Positions 50,388-61,360 of a stretch of DNA of 64,000 nucleotides are shown here, in pieces (the stretch's first letter is position 1; the number at the start of each line of letters is the position of its first letter). A program made the position numbers and the translations under genes. The notes below the pieces were generated by a model. It worked only from the letters and a program-made list of their open reading frames with translations, did no database searches and was not told where the DNA came from. The DNA is from Alphaproteobacteria bacterium (GTDB lineage: Bacteria > Pseudomonadota > Alphaproteobacteria > UBA828): the NCBI GenBank assembly GCA_022826665.1, contig JAJDUK010000056.1, positions 1-64,000 on the forward strand, given 5' to 3'.

Positions 50388-51377
50388 TCACCCCGGCATA
50401 CACCCCGCTTCGATCGCGCGCTGCTTCACCAGCGCGTAGACCATGTCAATGGAGGGGGTCGGCACGCCCACCAGGCGGCCGAGCTCGGCGATCACGCCGA
50501 CCAGCGCCTCGATCTCCATCGGCCGGCCCAGGTTGAGGTCCTGAAGCATCGAGGTGCGGTGCGCGCCCACCTGCTCGGCGCCTTCGATGCGCTTGTCCAC
50601 GTCGATGGCGAAGCGGGCGCCCAGCGCCTCGCCCACCGCCTGCCCCTCCGCCATCATGGCGCGGACCACGGCGCGGGTGCCGGCGTCGCGCGCGATGTCC
50701 TCCAGCGTCGCGCCGGTGAGCGCGCTCACTGGGTTGAAGGCGAGGTTGCCCCAGAGCTTGACCCAGATGTCCGAGCGGATATCGGGCCGCACCGGCGACT
50801 TGAAGCCGGCGGCGATGAAGGCCCGGCTCAGCGCCTGCACCCGCTCGCTGCGCGAGCCGTCCGGCTCGCCGAAGGGCAGGCGCTTCTGGCTGAGATGGCC
50901 GGATATCTCGATCACGCCGGGCTCGACGATCTCGCCCGCCGCGAAGATGACGCAGCCGATGGCGCGCTCCGGCCCGATCAGCTCCCACTGGGTGCCGTCG
51001 GGGTCCACGGCCGCGATGCGCCGGCCTTCGTAGGGCCCCTCCAGCTTGTGGAAGTACCACCAGGGGATGCCGTTGGACGCCGTGACCACCGTGGTCTCCG
51101 GTCCGAGCAGCGGCTGCAGGCGTTCGCAGATCCCCGGCACCGAGTGCGCCTTCAGGGTGATGATGACCGCGTCCTGCTGGCCGAGCTCCGCCGGGTCGTC
51201 GGTCGCGCGGATATTGGCCCGGCGCTCCTCGCCACCGGCGCGCACGCGCACGCCGCCCGCCTGCATCGCTGCGAGATGGGGCCCGCGCGCGATCAATGAG
51301 ACCTCCGCGCCGCCTTCCGCTAGCTCCAGCCCGAAGTAGGCGCCGATGGCCCCGGCACCGACGATGCAGATTTTCAC
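50388..51377 (-). CDS. 2-Dehydropantoate 2-reductase family (ApbA/PanE)
   Basis: 329 residues. N-terminal Rossmann motif MKICIVGAGAIGAYFGLEL; central KLWGNLAFNPVSALTG with the catalytic Lys; C-terminal helices including MLQDLNLGRPMEIEAL with the Asn/Glu substrate contacts. Reduces ketopantoate in pantothenate synthesis, or a similar 2-oxoacid. Because it overlaps the CoA-ligase gene (ATGA at 51374-51377) and many genomes carry several paralogues, a catabolic role is possible. Confidence 0.87.
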   Translation of the reverse strand: MKICIVGAGAIGAYFGLELAEGGAEVSLIARGPHLAAMQAGGVRVRAGGEERRANIRATDDPAELGQQDAVIITLKAHSVPGICERLQPLLGPETTVVTASNGIPWWYFHKLEGPYEGRRIAAVDPDGTQWELIGPERAIGCVIFAAGEIVEPGVIEISGHLSQKRLPFGEPDGSRSERVQALSRAFIAAGFKSPVRPDIRSDIWVKLWGNLAFNPVSALTGATLEDIARDAGTRAVVRAMMAEGQAVGEALGARFAIDVDKRIEGAEQVGAHRTSMLQDLNLGRPMEIEALVGVIAELGRLVGVPTPSIDMVYALVKQRAIEAGCMPG

Positions 51378-52894
51378 GTCCCGAGGCCCAGCTTCTCGGC
51401 GAGGCCGATGCGCTGCAGCTTGCCGGTCGCGCCCTTGGGAATCTCGTCGCGGAAGAGGATCGTGCGCGGCACCTTGAAGTCCGCGAGCGACTCGCCGACG
51501 AAGGCGCGAAGCTCCCGCTCGCCCGCCTCGGCGCCTTCGCGCAGCACGATCACCGCCGCCACGTCCTCCCCGAGTTTTTGGTGCGGCACGGCGAAGGCGA
51601 CTGCCTGGGCCACCGCCGGGTGGGTCATCAGCACGTCGTCCACCTCGCGCGGCGCGATCTTCTCGCCGCCCCGGTTGATGATCTCCTTGAGCCGGCCAGT
51701 GAGCGTGAGATAGCCGGCCCCGTCGATCACGCCCTGGTCGCCGGTGCGGAACCAGCCGTCCGCGAACGCCGCCGCGTTGGCCTCCGGGTTGCTCTCGTAG
51801 CCGTGGGTGACGTTCGGGCCGCGAATCACCACCTCGCCCACGCTGTCCGCCGCTTGCAGCCGGCCGGCCTCGTCCATGATCGCGACCTCAGGGCCGGCGG
51901 CGATTCCCACCCCGCCCGGCCTGCGCTCGGCCGGCGGCATCGGGTTGCTGGTCATCTGGTGGGAGGCCTCCGTCATGCCGTAGGACTCGATCACCGGCGC
52001 ATCGAAGGTGGCCTCGAGCTCCTCCATCACCGGCGCCGGCAGCGAGGAGGACGAGGACCGCAGCAGCCGCAGCCTGCGGCGCGCCACGATCTCCTTGTTG
52101 CGCGCAGCCCGCGCGAGGATCGCCTGGTGCATGGTGGGCACGGCGGTGAGCCAGGTGGGCACCATCTCGTCGAGCCAGGCGAAGACGCGGAGCGCGTTGA
52201 AGCCCGGCGTGCAGATCACGCAGGCGCCCGCGTGCAGCGAGGCCATCACGCCCGCCATCAGCCCGTGGATGTGGAAGAGCGACATGATGTTGAGGCAGCG
52301 GTCGCCCGGCTCCAGCGAGATCCAGTCGGCGATGTTGCGTGCCGAGGCGCAGAGGTTAGCGCCCGTGAGCGGCACGATCTTGGGCCGGGACGTGGTGCCC
52401 GAGGTGTGAAGCACCAATGCGGCATCGTCCCTGCCGTTCCCGTCACCCTCCGTCGCTGCGCCCGACGATGCATCGAGGGTGAAAGTGCCGGCGCCCGCAC
52501 CGCTGTCCGGCATCAGCCCGATGATCGGCACGCCCACCCGCTCCGCCGCCTCGATGGCCGGGCTCTCCGCGCCGGCTTCCAGGATCAGCGCCCTGGCCCG
52601 GAGGTCTTCGAGGTAGAAGGCGAACTCGTCCACCCGATAGGCGGGGTTGAGCGGCGCCGCCGTGGCGTGCGCGGCGGTGGCGAGGAAGGCCGCCGCCATC
52701 TCCGGCCCGTTGGGGAGCACGATGGCCACCCGGTCGCCCCGTCCGATCCCGGCTTGGCCGAGCGCATCGCCCGTGCGGCCGACCTGATCGCGCAAGCCCC
52801 CGTAGCTCAGCGGCTCCCGCTCCGGCGCCGCGATGGCGATATCCTCGCGCCCGCCGCGTTCCAGCAGCGCGTGGATGTCGGTGGGGTCAGGCAT
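51374..52894 (-). CDS. Acyl-CoA synthetase, oxalate--CoA ligase-like
   Basis: 506 residues, AMP-forming ligase. LHTSGTTSRPKIVPLTGANL (P-loop), IMSLFHIHGLMAGVMA, ESYGMTEASHQMTSNP and GWFRTGDQG, INRGGEKIAPREVD, then GKLQR with the catalytic Lys. The TSGTTSRPK form and SHQMTSNP are shared with plant and yeast oxalyl-CoA synthetases. It may activate oxalate or another short acid. The next gene (panE-like) overlaps its stop, and acs lies 36 bp upstream, so three genes may form one transcript. Confidence 0.82.
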   Translation of the reverse strand: MPDPTDIHALLERGGREDIAIAAPEREPLSYGGLRDQVGRTGDALGQAGIGRGDRVAIVLPNGPEMAAAFLATAAHATAAPLNPAYRVDEFAFYLEDLRARALILEAGAESPAIEAAERVGVPIIGLMPDSGAGAGTFTLDASSGAATEGDGNGRDDAALVLHTSGTTSRPKIVPLTGANLCASARNIADWISLEPGDRCLNIMSLFHIHGLMAGVMASLHAGACVICTPGFNALRVFAWLDEMVPTWLTAVPTMHQAILARAARNKEIVARRRLRLLRSSSSSLPAPVMEELEATFDAPVIESYGMTEASHQMTSNPMPPAERRPGGVGIAAGPEVAIMDEAGRLQAADSVGEVVIRGPNVTHGYESNPEANAAAFADGWFRTGDQGVIDGAGYLTLTGRLKEIINRGGEKIAPREVDDVLMTHPAVAQAVAFAVPHQKLGEDVAAVIVLREGAEAGERELRAFVGESLADFKVPRTILFRDEIPKGATGKLQRIGLAEKLGLGT

Positions 52895-52930
52895 GAGTCT
52901 CGGTGGCCAGCGGCGCGCGATGCGTCCGCC

Positions 52931-54874
<1,944 letters not shown>

Positions 54875-54935
54875 CGTGGCGCAACGCCTCCCTGCTGGAT
54901 CGGCCGACCGTCTCGGCGCGGCCGGATTATATACA

Positions 54936-55088
54936 CTTGGCGCGTTTCAGCTTCACACGGAAACGCGCCAAGCTCCTGTATCGCTCACGGCAGCTGGCCT
55001 GCGGCCAGCGCCTCCGCGAGGGCGCCGCATCAGCGGCGGGCCGCGGTCGCGGCCTGTCGCAAGTTCGTCTCTGACGAACTCGCTCTAG
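54936..55088 (-). repeat. MITE-like element, copy 2 (inverted)
   Basis: Read on the minus strand it starts CTAGAGCGAGTTCG and shares with copy 1 the segments GCGACAGGCCGCGAC, CGCGGAGGCG and GCCGCAGGC. The two end hairpins have different sequences from copy 1 but are still paired: AGTTCGTC-loop-GACGAACT (55062-55080) and CTTGGCGCGTTTC-loop-GAAACGCGCCAAG (54936-54972). The outer TIR at the 54936 end has diverged. The other end abuts the IS630 element. Confidence 0.7.
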
Positions 55089-56143
55089 AGCACTATCCGA
55101 TCATACGTGGTCATATCGTGCAGCAGCGAAGTAGTTTTGGCACTCTGCGGGTGTGAAGGTGTCTGTGGCTTCGCCGATGGCGTCCCAGAGTTCCGGGACG
55201 GTGCGGGCGGCGCGGCGCTTGAGGCAGGCCTTGAGCTTGGAGAAGGCCATCTCGATCGGATTGAAGTCGGGTGAGTAGGGCGGCAGGAAGCGCAGCTCGG
55301 CCCCGGCCCTTTGGATAGCCTCTCGGGCGGCGGCACTTCGGTGGGCGGGAAGGTTGTCCATCACCACGATGTCGCCGGGTTTGAGGATGGGCACCAGCAC
55401 CTTGTCTACGTAGGCGAGGAAGGCGGCGCCGTGCATGGCGCCGTCGAGCACCATGGGGGCGGTCATTCCGCTCAGCCTCAGCGCGCCGACGAAGGTCGTG
55501 GTCTTCCAATGGCCATGAGGCACCGGAGCGCGGCAGCGGTGTCCGCGCAGCGCCCGGCCCGAGCGTCTTGTCATCTTGGTGGAAGCACCGGTCTCATCCA
55601 CGAAGACCAGCTTCTCAGGGTCGAGCCCGGGCTGGGCTTCAACCCAGGCGCGCCTGCGACGCAGCACGTCAGGGCGCTGCTGCTCGCTGGCGTGTGCCGT
55701 TTTTTTTGAAGGTGATCCCCCGACGATGGAAGAAGCGCCACACGGTGCTCTGGGAGACCCGCAGCCCGTGCTCGTCCTCCAGATGGGTGGTGATCTCCGC
55801 CAGCGTCATGCCGGGGTCTCTTCCACCAGTGCGAGGACCACCTCGGCCCACGCCTCGATCCGCTGCGAGCGCCTGTCGCCGCCCTGCGCCCTCGGCCGAT
55901 AGCTACCCGTACGGCGCCAGGCATCGACCCACTTGATCGCCGTTGACGGCGCGATGCCGAAGCGTCTCGCCGCGCCCCGGCGGGACATGCCGCCATCGAC
56001 CACCGCCGTCACCACCCGGCGGCGCAGATCATTCGAAAGAGGTCGTGTCATGCAGGCTGGCCTCCTTCACCAGCCCGCATCTTGAATCACATTTCCAAGC
56101 GATTGAAAATTCTAAAGATTCTCTAAGATCGAAAAATGCTCTA
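55086..56143 (-). mobile_element. IS630-family insertion sequence
   Basis: The element is about 1,058 bp, bounded by TA at both ends (55086-55087 and 56142-56143), as expected for IS630 target duplication. Imperfect inverted repeats are TAGAGCACTATCCGATC at the left and TAGAGCATTTTTCGATC (read inward) at the right. It contains a transposase in three overlapping minus-strand frames. It is inserted into the CTAG at the start of MITE copy 2, at the stop codon of the Rieske gene. Confidence 0.85.
55101..56051 (-). pseudogene. IS630 transposase, two frame changes
   Basis: Frame 1 (55806-56051) encodes the N-terminal HTH (MTRPLSNDLRRRVVTAVVDG, GAARRFGIAPSTAIKWV). It ends at a TGA that overlaps an ATG, and frame 2 (from [15 protein letters not shown]) continues the helix. 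At the A8 run (55690-55697), after ITFKK, a further shift leads to [11 protein letters not shown] and the DDE domain: Asp in [11 protein letters not shown], Asp in VVMDNLPAH and Glu in [12 protein letters not shown]630 elements often use the A-run for programmed frameshifting. The first shift may be a genuine one-base loss. All catalytic residues remain, so activity is possible but doubtful. Confidence 0.8.
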
Positions 56144-56476
56144 GAACTCCACCGCGACTGCGCCGCGCTCGATGAAGACCGGGAGCGCCTTGAGATCCTC
56201 GCCGACGCAGGGGCCGGAGAGGCAGTGCCCGTCCTCGATGCGGAAGAGCGCACCGTGGGTGGCGCAGAGGATCATGTCCTTCTCGCGGGTGAGGAACTGG
56301 TCCGGCACCCAGTCGAGCGGGCCGCCGGTGTGCGGGCAGGCGTTCTCGTAGGCCCGCACCTCGGAACCCGTCCGCACGACGAAGACCGAGTGCAGCGAGT
56401 CGCCCTCGCGAAAGTCGAAGCCCCTGGAGCCGGGATCGGGAATCTCGTCGAGCTGGCAGAGCACGCGGCGGGTCAT
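56141..56476 (-). CDS. Rieske [2Fe-2S] ferredoxin-like protein
   Basis: 111 residues. Cluster ligands are Cys47 and His49 in ACPHTGGPLDW and Cys71 and His74 in CATHGALF, giving the standard CxH...CxxH pair. It resembles the small subunits or ferredoxins of Rieske oxygenases, transferring electrons. The ATG at 56476 is chosen. The stop TAG at 56141-56143 coincides with the TA of the IS630 insertion. It lies 29 bp downstream of the aminotransferase gene on the same strand, perhaps as its redox partner or by chance. Confidence 0.85.
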   Translation of the reverse strand: MTRRVLCQLDEIPDPGSRGFDFREGDSLHSVFVVRTGSEVRAYENACPHTGGPLDWVPDQFLTREKDMILCATHGALFRIEDGHCLSGPCVGEDLKALPVFIERGAVAVEF

Positions 56477-56505
56477 GGCGCAGGGCGGCTCGGGCCGCGT
56501 GACCT

Positions 56506-57834
56506 TCAGGCGGCCTCGCGCTCGACCATGCGCAGGCTCGCCAGTACGGCGTCGGCAAAGTGGTCGATCTCCGCCTCCTCCATCGGGGTGGAGAGGCACG
56601 CCATGCCGGAGACCGAGGTCACGACGCCGTGGTTGAGCAGCGCACGAAACAGCCCGTCCAGCTTGCGTGCGCGTCCGTCCGTGCCGGCGCGGTAGACCGC
56701 CCGGTAATCAGTGAGCGGCTCGTCGCTCATGTGAAAGAGGATGAGCGAGCCTTCGCCCGTCACCTGCCCCTCGCAGCCCGCGATGCGGAAGGCCTCGCGC
56801 AACTTGGCGCGGGCGCTCTCGCCGAGCGCATTCAACCGCTCGACGTTCTCGGCCGTGAACATGCGCATCGCCGCAACGCCTGCGGCCATGGAGAGCGGAT
56901 TGGCCGTGAAGGTGCCGGACTGCGGGCAGGCGGCCTTGCCCGCGCTGCTGTCGTAGACCGCCATCGCCTCCTCGGTGCCCGCCACCGCGCCGATGGGGAG
57001 CCCGCCGCCGATCACCTTGCCGAGGGTGGTGAGGTCCGGCTCCAGCCCATAGAGGGTCTGGGCGCCACGCTCGTGCAGGCGGAAGGTAATCACCTCGTCG
57101 TCGATGATGAGCGCGCCCGACGAGCGGCGGAAGTCGTGCAGCATCTCGATGTAGGCCGGGCTCATCGGTGCGCCGCCGCAGCGGGCCGGCACCAAGTCGA
57201 TCAGCACCGCGGCAAGCTCGTCGGCGTGGCGCTCAAGGATCGCACGAGTCCCCGCCACGTCGTTGAAGGGGATGATCACCGCATCCTGCAGCAGCCCGGC
57301 GGGCGTGGCCTTGGCGTAGCCCACCGGGCGCGGCCGGTCGGTGCCCCAGTTCTGTGGGTCCGGGTCCAGGCTTGCCTCGGCGTAGTCGTAAGCGCCGTGG
57401 TAGACGCCCTCGCACTTGGCGATCTTGGGCCGCCCGGTGAAGGCCCGCGCACCCTTGATGGCGTGCATCACCGCCTCGGTGCCGGTGTTGGTGAAGCGAA
57501 TGTGCTGAAGCGACGGCGCCAGGCCGCAGATTGCCTCGCCCAGCTCGATCTCGCTCTCGGTCGCGAGCGTGAGCGACATGAAGCGTTCGGCCTGCGTCAC
57601 CACCGCCTCGACGATGGCCGGGTGCGAATGGCCGAAGAGCTGGACCGTGTAGTTGTTGATGAAGTCGATCCGCTCCACCCCGTCCACGTCGGTAACGCGG
57701 CAGCCGTGGGCCTCCTTCGCGTAGATCGGATAGGGCGAGAGCTGGGTGAGGCCGCGCGTGCCGCCGCCGGGGAACACCGCGCGCGCCCGCGCGCCGAGCG
57801 CGGCGGAGCGCGAGTGCGGATCGGGATACGCCAT
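56506..57834 (-). CDS. Class-III aminotransferase (glutamate-1-semialdehyde aminomutase-like)
   Basis: 442 residues, PLP-dependent fold I. VFPGGGTRGLTQLSPYPIY at the start, FTNTGTEAVMHAIKGARAF, DDEVITFRL with the Asp contacting PLP, and TTLGKVIGGGLPIGA with the Schiff-base lysine. Most like HemL, but the start and middle differ from housekeeping HemL, so it could be another omega-transaminase. Followed by the Rieske gene. Divergent from the AIR-synthase-like gene across a 207-bp promoter region. Confidence 0.85.
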   Translation of the reverse strand: MAYPDPHSRSAALGARARAVFPGGGTRGLTQLSPYPIYAKEAHGCRVTDVDGVERIDFINNYTVQLFGHSHPAIVEAVVTQAERFMSLTLATESEIELGEAICGLAPSLQHIRFTNTGTEAVMHAIKGARAFTGRPKIAKCEGVYHGAYDYAEASLDPDPQNWGTDRPRPVGYAKATPAGLLQDAVIIPFNDVAGTRAILERHADELAAVLIDLVPARCGGAPMSPAYIEMLHDFRRSSGALIIDDEVITFRLHERGAQTLYGLEPDLTTLGKVIGGGLPIGAVAGTEEAMAVYDSSAGKAACPQSGTFTANPLSMAAGVAAMRMFTAENVERLNALGESARAKLREAFRIAGCEGQVTGEGSLILFHMSDEPLTDYRAVYRAGTDGRARKLDGLFRALLNHGVVTSVSGMACLSTPMEEAEIDHFADAVLASLRMVEREAA

Positions 57835-58041
57835 GGTCGAGACTCCTGCCGGGGGATGTGCCCGTACGAGAGCCTTTCGCGCCGTCGCTGCGCGCGCCCT
57901 CCGCGAGCCGGCGCCACAATGCGCCCATCCCGTGCCGCAGGCAAGCGCGTGCGGGCGGTGTGCGGTGGCACATTCCGCGCGCGTCTGTTACATGCCGCTG
58001 CCGATACGGTCGGTAGCGGCTAAGCGTGTGAGCCCTGTGGG

Positions 58042-59049
58042 ATGAGCGACGAAGTTCTCGAGGTCGGGAAGCTGCCGGCGGCGCTGCTGGCCGAGGTGCT
58101 GGTGACGGGGCGGCCCGTGCCGCCCGAGCTGCTGCTGCCGCCGACGGTGGGCGAGGACGCGGGCGTCGTCGCCGTGCAGCGGGGCGCCTTGATCGCCGCC
58201 AGTGACCCGGTGACGCTGACCGGGCAGGACGTCGGCGCCCATGCGGTGCTGGTGAACGCGAACGACATCGCGGTCATGGGCGCCAGGCCCCGTTGGTTCT
58301 TGGCGACGGTCCTGCTGCCGCCGGGGATCACGGAGGACGCGGTGCGCGCGCTCTATCGGCGCATGCACGAGGCGCTGGCGGATATCGACGCCGTGCTGGT
58401 GGGCGGCCATGTCGAAGTTACCGACGCGGTCCGACGCACCGTGGTCGTGGGCCACATGTTGGGGCTTCGGCAGGACGGCAATTTCGCCCGTACCGCCGCG
58501 CTGGAGCCGGGGCATGTGGTGGTGCAGATCGGCCCTGCGCCGGTGGAGGGCGCCGCCGTGCTCGCGGCCGAGGCAGGCGCGCAGCTAGACGGCAAGGTTC
58601 ATGCCGCGACTCTGGCGGAGGCCGAGGGCGCGCTGAGCGACCCCGGCATCTCGGTGGTGGATGCCGCGCTCGGTGCCACGACGCTCGGGGCCTCCGCCAT
58701 GCACGACCCCACCGAGGGCGGACTCTCTGCCGGGCTCTATGAGATGGCGGAGACGGCGGGCGTCCAACTCGTGGTCTCGTCCGACGCCGTGCTCTGGTAC
58801 GAGCCGGGCCGCATCCTGTCGGAGGCGCTGGGGATCGACCCCTGGGGGCTGCTTGCCTCCGGTGCGTTGCTTGCGGCCTTCCCCGCCGACAGCGCCGAGG
58901 AAGCGCTGGCAACGCTCACCGCCGAGGGTTTCGCCTGCGCGCCCATCGCCCGAGTCCAAGCGGGAAGTGGCGTTAGATTCGAGTCAGGCGGCGCAGTGCC
59001 GCGCTTCGCCCGCGACGAGGTAATCCGCGCGTTCAGCGCTGGAGAGTAA
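58042..59049 (+). CDS. AIR synthase-related protein (HypE/ThiL-like)
   Basis: 335 residues with the PurM-like ATP-binding fold: PTVGEDAGVVAV, AHAVLVNANDIAVMGARPRWF, VGGHVEVTD and MHDPTEGGLSAGLYEMAE. These elements match HypE/SelD/ThiL superfamily members. No HypF, HypC or other hydrogenase genes are near, so a HypE role is not supported; stand-alone members in this group are uncharacterised. The C-terminal HypE cysteine needed for cyanide transfer is absent (the sequence ends IRAFSAGE). Confidence 0.8.
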   Translation: MSDEVLEVGKLPAALLAEVLVTGRPVPPELLLPPTVGEDAGVVAVQRGALIAASDPVTLTGQDVGAHAVLVNANDIAVMGARPRWFLATVLLPPGITEDAVRALYRRMHEALADIDAVLVGGHVEVTDAVRRTVVVGHMLGLRQDGNFARTAALEPGHVVVQIGPAPVEGAAVLAAEAGAQLDGKVHAATLAEAEGALSDPGISVVDAALGATTLGASAMHDPTEGGLSAGLYEMAETAGVQLVVSSDAVLWYEPGRILSEALGIDPWGLLASGALLAAFPADSAEEALATLTAEGFACAPIARVQAGSGVRFESGGAVPRFARDEVIRAFSAGE

Positions 59050-59061
59050 GCGAGGCGGCGT

Positions 59062-59877
59062 TCAGGCCGCGCAGTAGTCCGCGTCCGTGCTGTCGGCGCC
59101 GGAAAGGTCGACGATGCTGGGCCGCTCGCCGCAGAGCGCGCACGCCGGGTCGGGCTTCACCTTGATCTTGCGGAAGACCGCGGCGAGCCCGTCGTAGACG
59201 ATCAGGCTGCCGGAAAGGCTCTCGCCGATCCCGAGCAGCTCCTTCAGCACCTCGGTCGCCTGTAGCGAGCCCATGGAGCCCGCGACGGCGCCCAGGATGC
59301 CGCCCTCCGCGCACGAGGGGATCAGCCCCGGCGACGGCGCCTCGGGAAAGATGCAGCGGTAGCAGGGATTGTCGCCCGCGAGATGGGCCTTGAAGGTCGC
59401 AAGCTGGCCGTCGAAGCGCAGGATCGAAGCCGAGACCAGAGGCGTCTGCGACAGGTAGCAGGCGTCGTTGATGAGGAAGCGCGTCGCAAAGTTGTCGCTG
59501 CCGTCGGCGACCAGGTCGTAGCGCCCGATCAGGTCCATGGCGTTGTCCGGGTCGAGGCGCACCGGGTGGCATTCGACGGTCACGTCCGGGTTGATCCGCG
59601 CCACGGTCTCCGCCGCGCTCTCGGTCTTGGGATGGCCGATCCGCGCCTCGGTGTGGGCGATCTGCCGCTGCAGGTTGGAGAGCGCCACCGCATCGTCGTC
59701 GACCACGCCGATGGTGCCGACGCCCGCCGCCGCGAGATAGAGCATGAGCGGCGAGCCGAGCCCGCCGGCGCCCACTACCAGCACCTTGGAGTCCAGCAGC
59801 TTCTGCTGGCCGGGCCCGCCCACCTCCTGCAGCAGGATGTGGCGGGCATAACGCTCCAGCTGGCGTTCGTTGAACAT
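59062..59877 (-). CDS. moeB: MoeB/ThiF-family adenylyltransferase
   Basis: 271 residues, E1-like. VVGAGGLGSPLMLYLAAAG (ATP-binding), DDDAVALSNLQRQI, and zinc-binding pairs CYRCIFPE and CALCGERP. The adenylation Arg is in NLQRQIAHTEARIG. It activates the C-terminal glycine of a sulfur-carrier protein (MoaD- or ThiS-like) for molybdopterin or thiamine synthesis. No rhodanese domain is fused. It lies 6 bp downstream of cysK, an arrangement that fits sulfur transfer from cysteine metabolism. Confidence 0.9.
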   Translation of the reverse strand: MFNERQLERYARHILLQEVGGPGQQKLLDSKVLVVGAGGLGSPLMLYLAAAGVGTIGVVDDDAVALSNLQRQIAHTEARIGHPKTESAAETVARINPDVTVECHPVRLDPDNAMDLIGRYDLVADGSDNFATRFLINDACYLSQTPLVSASILRFDGQLATFKAHLAGDNPCYRCIFPEAPSPGLIPSCAEGGILGAVAGSMGSLQATEVLKELLGIGESLSGSLIVYDGLAAVFRKIKVKPDPACALCGERPSIVDLSGADSTDADYCAA

Positions 59878-59883
59878 GGCGGC

Positions 59884-60906
59884 CTACAGCCCTGCAAAGA
59901 GGTCGGTGGAGAGGTAGCGCTCGGCAAAGGAAGGCACGATGACGAGGATGCGCTTGCCCGCCATCTCCTCGCGCGCGCCGACCTGGAGCGCCGCGGCGAT
60001 GGCGGCGCCGGAAGAGATGCCCACCGGGATGCCTTCCAGCCGCGCCACCCGCCGGGCGGTCTCCATGGCGGTCTCGTCACTGATCTGGATCAACTCGTCG
60101 ATCACCGACCGGTCGAGCACGCCCGGCACGAAGCCCGCGCCGATGCCCTGAATCTTGTGCGGCCCCGCCGGCGCGCCGGAAAGCACGGCGCTCGCCGCGG
60201 GCTCGACCCCGATCAGCTTGAGCGCGGGCAGGCGCGGCCTCAGCACCTGGCCGATGCCGGTCACCGTGCCGCCTGTGCCGACGCCGCAGACGATGGCGTC
60301 CAGCGCCCCGCCGGTGTCGCGCCAGATCTCCTCGGCCGTGGTCACGCGGTGGATCGCCGGGTTCGCCGGGTTTTCGAACTGCTGGAGCATCACGGCGCCG
60401 TCGATGGTCTCGACCAGCTCTTCGGCACGTGCCAGGGCGCCGGGGATGCCCTTGGCCGCCGGGGTCAGCTCCAGCTCAGCGCCCATAAACAGGAGGATGC
60501 GCCGGCGCTCGATGGACATGCTCTCCGGCATGGTGAGGATGAGCCGGTAGCCCTTGGACGCCGCCACGAAGGCCAAAGCGATGCCGGTGTTGCCCGAGGT
60601 CGGCTCCACCAGCACCGAGCGGCCGGGCTCGATGCTGCCATCGGCCTCCGCCGCCTCGATCATGGAGACGCCGATGCGGTCCTTAACCGAGGCGAGGGGG
60701 TTGAAGAATTCGAGCTTGCCGACGATCTCGGCGCCGCAGCCGGCCTCGGTGGGCAAGCGATTGAAGCGCACCAGCGGCGTCGAGCCGATGGTCTCGGCGA
60801 TGCTGTCGTAGATGCGCCCGCGCATCGCCGGCGGCGGTGCCGTGACGGCGGGGGCGGTCTCGTCCGGGTGGTCTCGTGCCATGGTCCGCTCGGATCGCTC
60901 GCTCAT
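59884..60906 (-). CDS. cysK: Cysteine synthase A (O-acetylserine sulfhydrylase)
   Basis: 340 residues. PLP lysine in LASVKDRIG, substrate loop [22 protein letters not shown] (phosphate loop) and [10 protein letters not shown]. Makes cysteine from O-acetylserine and sulfide. An N-terminal extension of about 25 residues precedes [17 protein letters not shown], so a later start (ATG at 60882) is possible. Directly upstream of the moeB-type gene on the same strand. Confidence 0.92.
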   Translation of the reverse strand: MSERSERTMARDHPDETAPAVTAPPPAMRGRIYDSIAETIGSTPLVRFNRLPTEAGCGAEIVGKLEFFNPLASVKDRIGVSMIEAAEADGSIEPGRSVLVEPTSGNTGIALAFVAASKGYRLILTMPESMSIERRRILLFMGAELELTPAAKGIPGALARAEELVETIDGAVMLQQFENPANPAIHRVTTAEEIWRDTGGALDAIVCGVGTGGTVTGIGQVLRPRLPALKLIGVEPAASAVLSGAPAGPHKIQGIGAGFVPGVLDRSVIDELIQISDETAMETARRVARLEGIPVGISSGAAIAAALQVGAREEMAGKRILVIVPSFAERYLSTDLFAGL

Positions 60907-60999
60907 GCAGCCTTGCGGTCGCCTCGCCGCCCAACTGGCCAGCGAGGGGAGCCGAGCAGACGCGCTAGTGCGGCCGGCGGTAACTCACCGACCGGCGTA

Positions 61000-61272
61000 T
61001 CACTTGGCGGCTATAGAGCAGCCTCTCTTCTTGACCTTCGGGGTTGCGTCCTCGCCGAGGGCCGTGGACGCAACGTGTGTGGCGTCCGTCTGGTCGACGC
61101 TCGACTGAGTCTTGCCGCCCTCCGCCTCGATCGAGACCAACTCGAGTTGCGCGTCGTCCGCGAGCGCCTCGCCGCTGGGATGGCTCGTGAACGCCGCAAC
61201 CGCCAAGCCTGCGACGAACATCGTGGGCAGTACGGCCCCAACAACAAACCGACCTCTACGACTCAACCTCAT
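61000..61272 (-). CDS. Small exported protein of unknown function
   Basis: 90 residues. MRLSRRGRFVVGAVLPTMFV followed by GLAVAAFTSHPSGEALADDA forms a signal peptide or single membrane anchor. The mature part is acidic and Thr/Ser-rich and ends KKRGCSIAAK with one cysteine. The ATG at 61272 follows AAGGGA. No family was recognised. It is 88 bp downstream of dut on the same strand and may be a tail gene of that operon. Confidence 0.6.
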   Translation of the reverse strand: MRLSRRGRFVVGAVLPTMFVAGLAVAAFTSHPSGEALADDAQLELVSIEAEGGKTQSSVDQTDATHVASTALGEDATPKVKKRGCSIAAK

Positions 61273-61360
61273 GCCTGATCCCTTTCGTGACCTGCGCGGC
61301 ACCTTTCGGCACCGGCAAGGCATTGTGCAATGCGGGACGAACGCGATCAACGGCGTTCGC

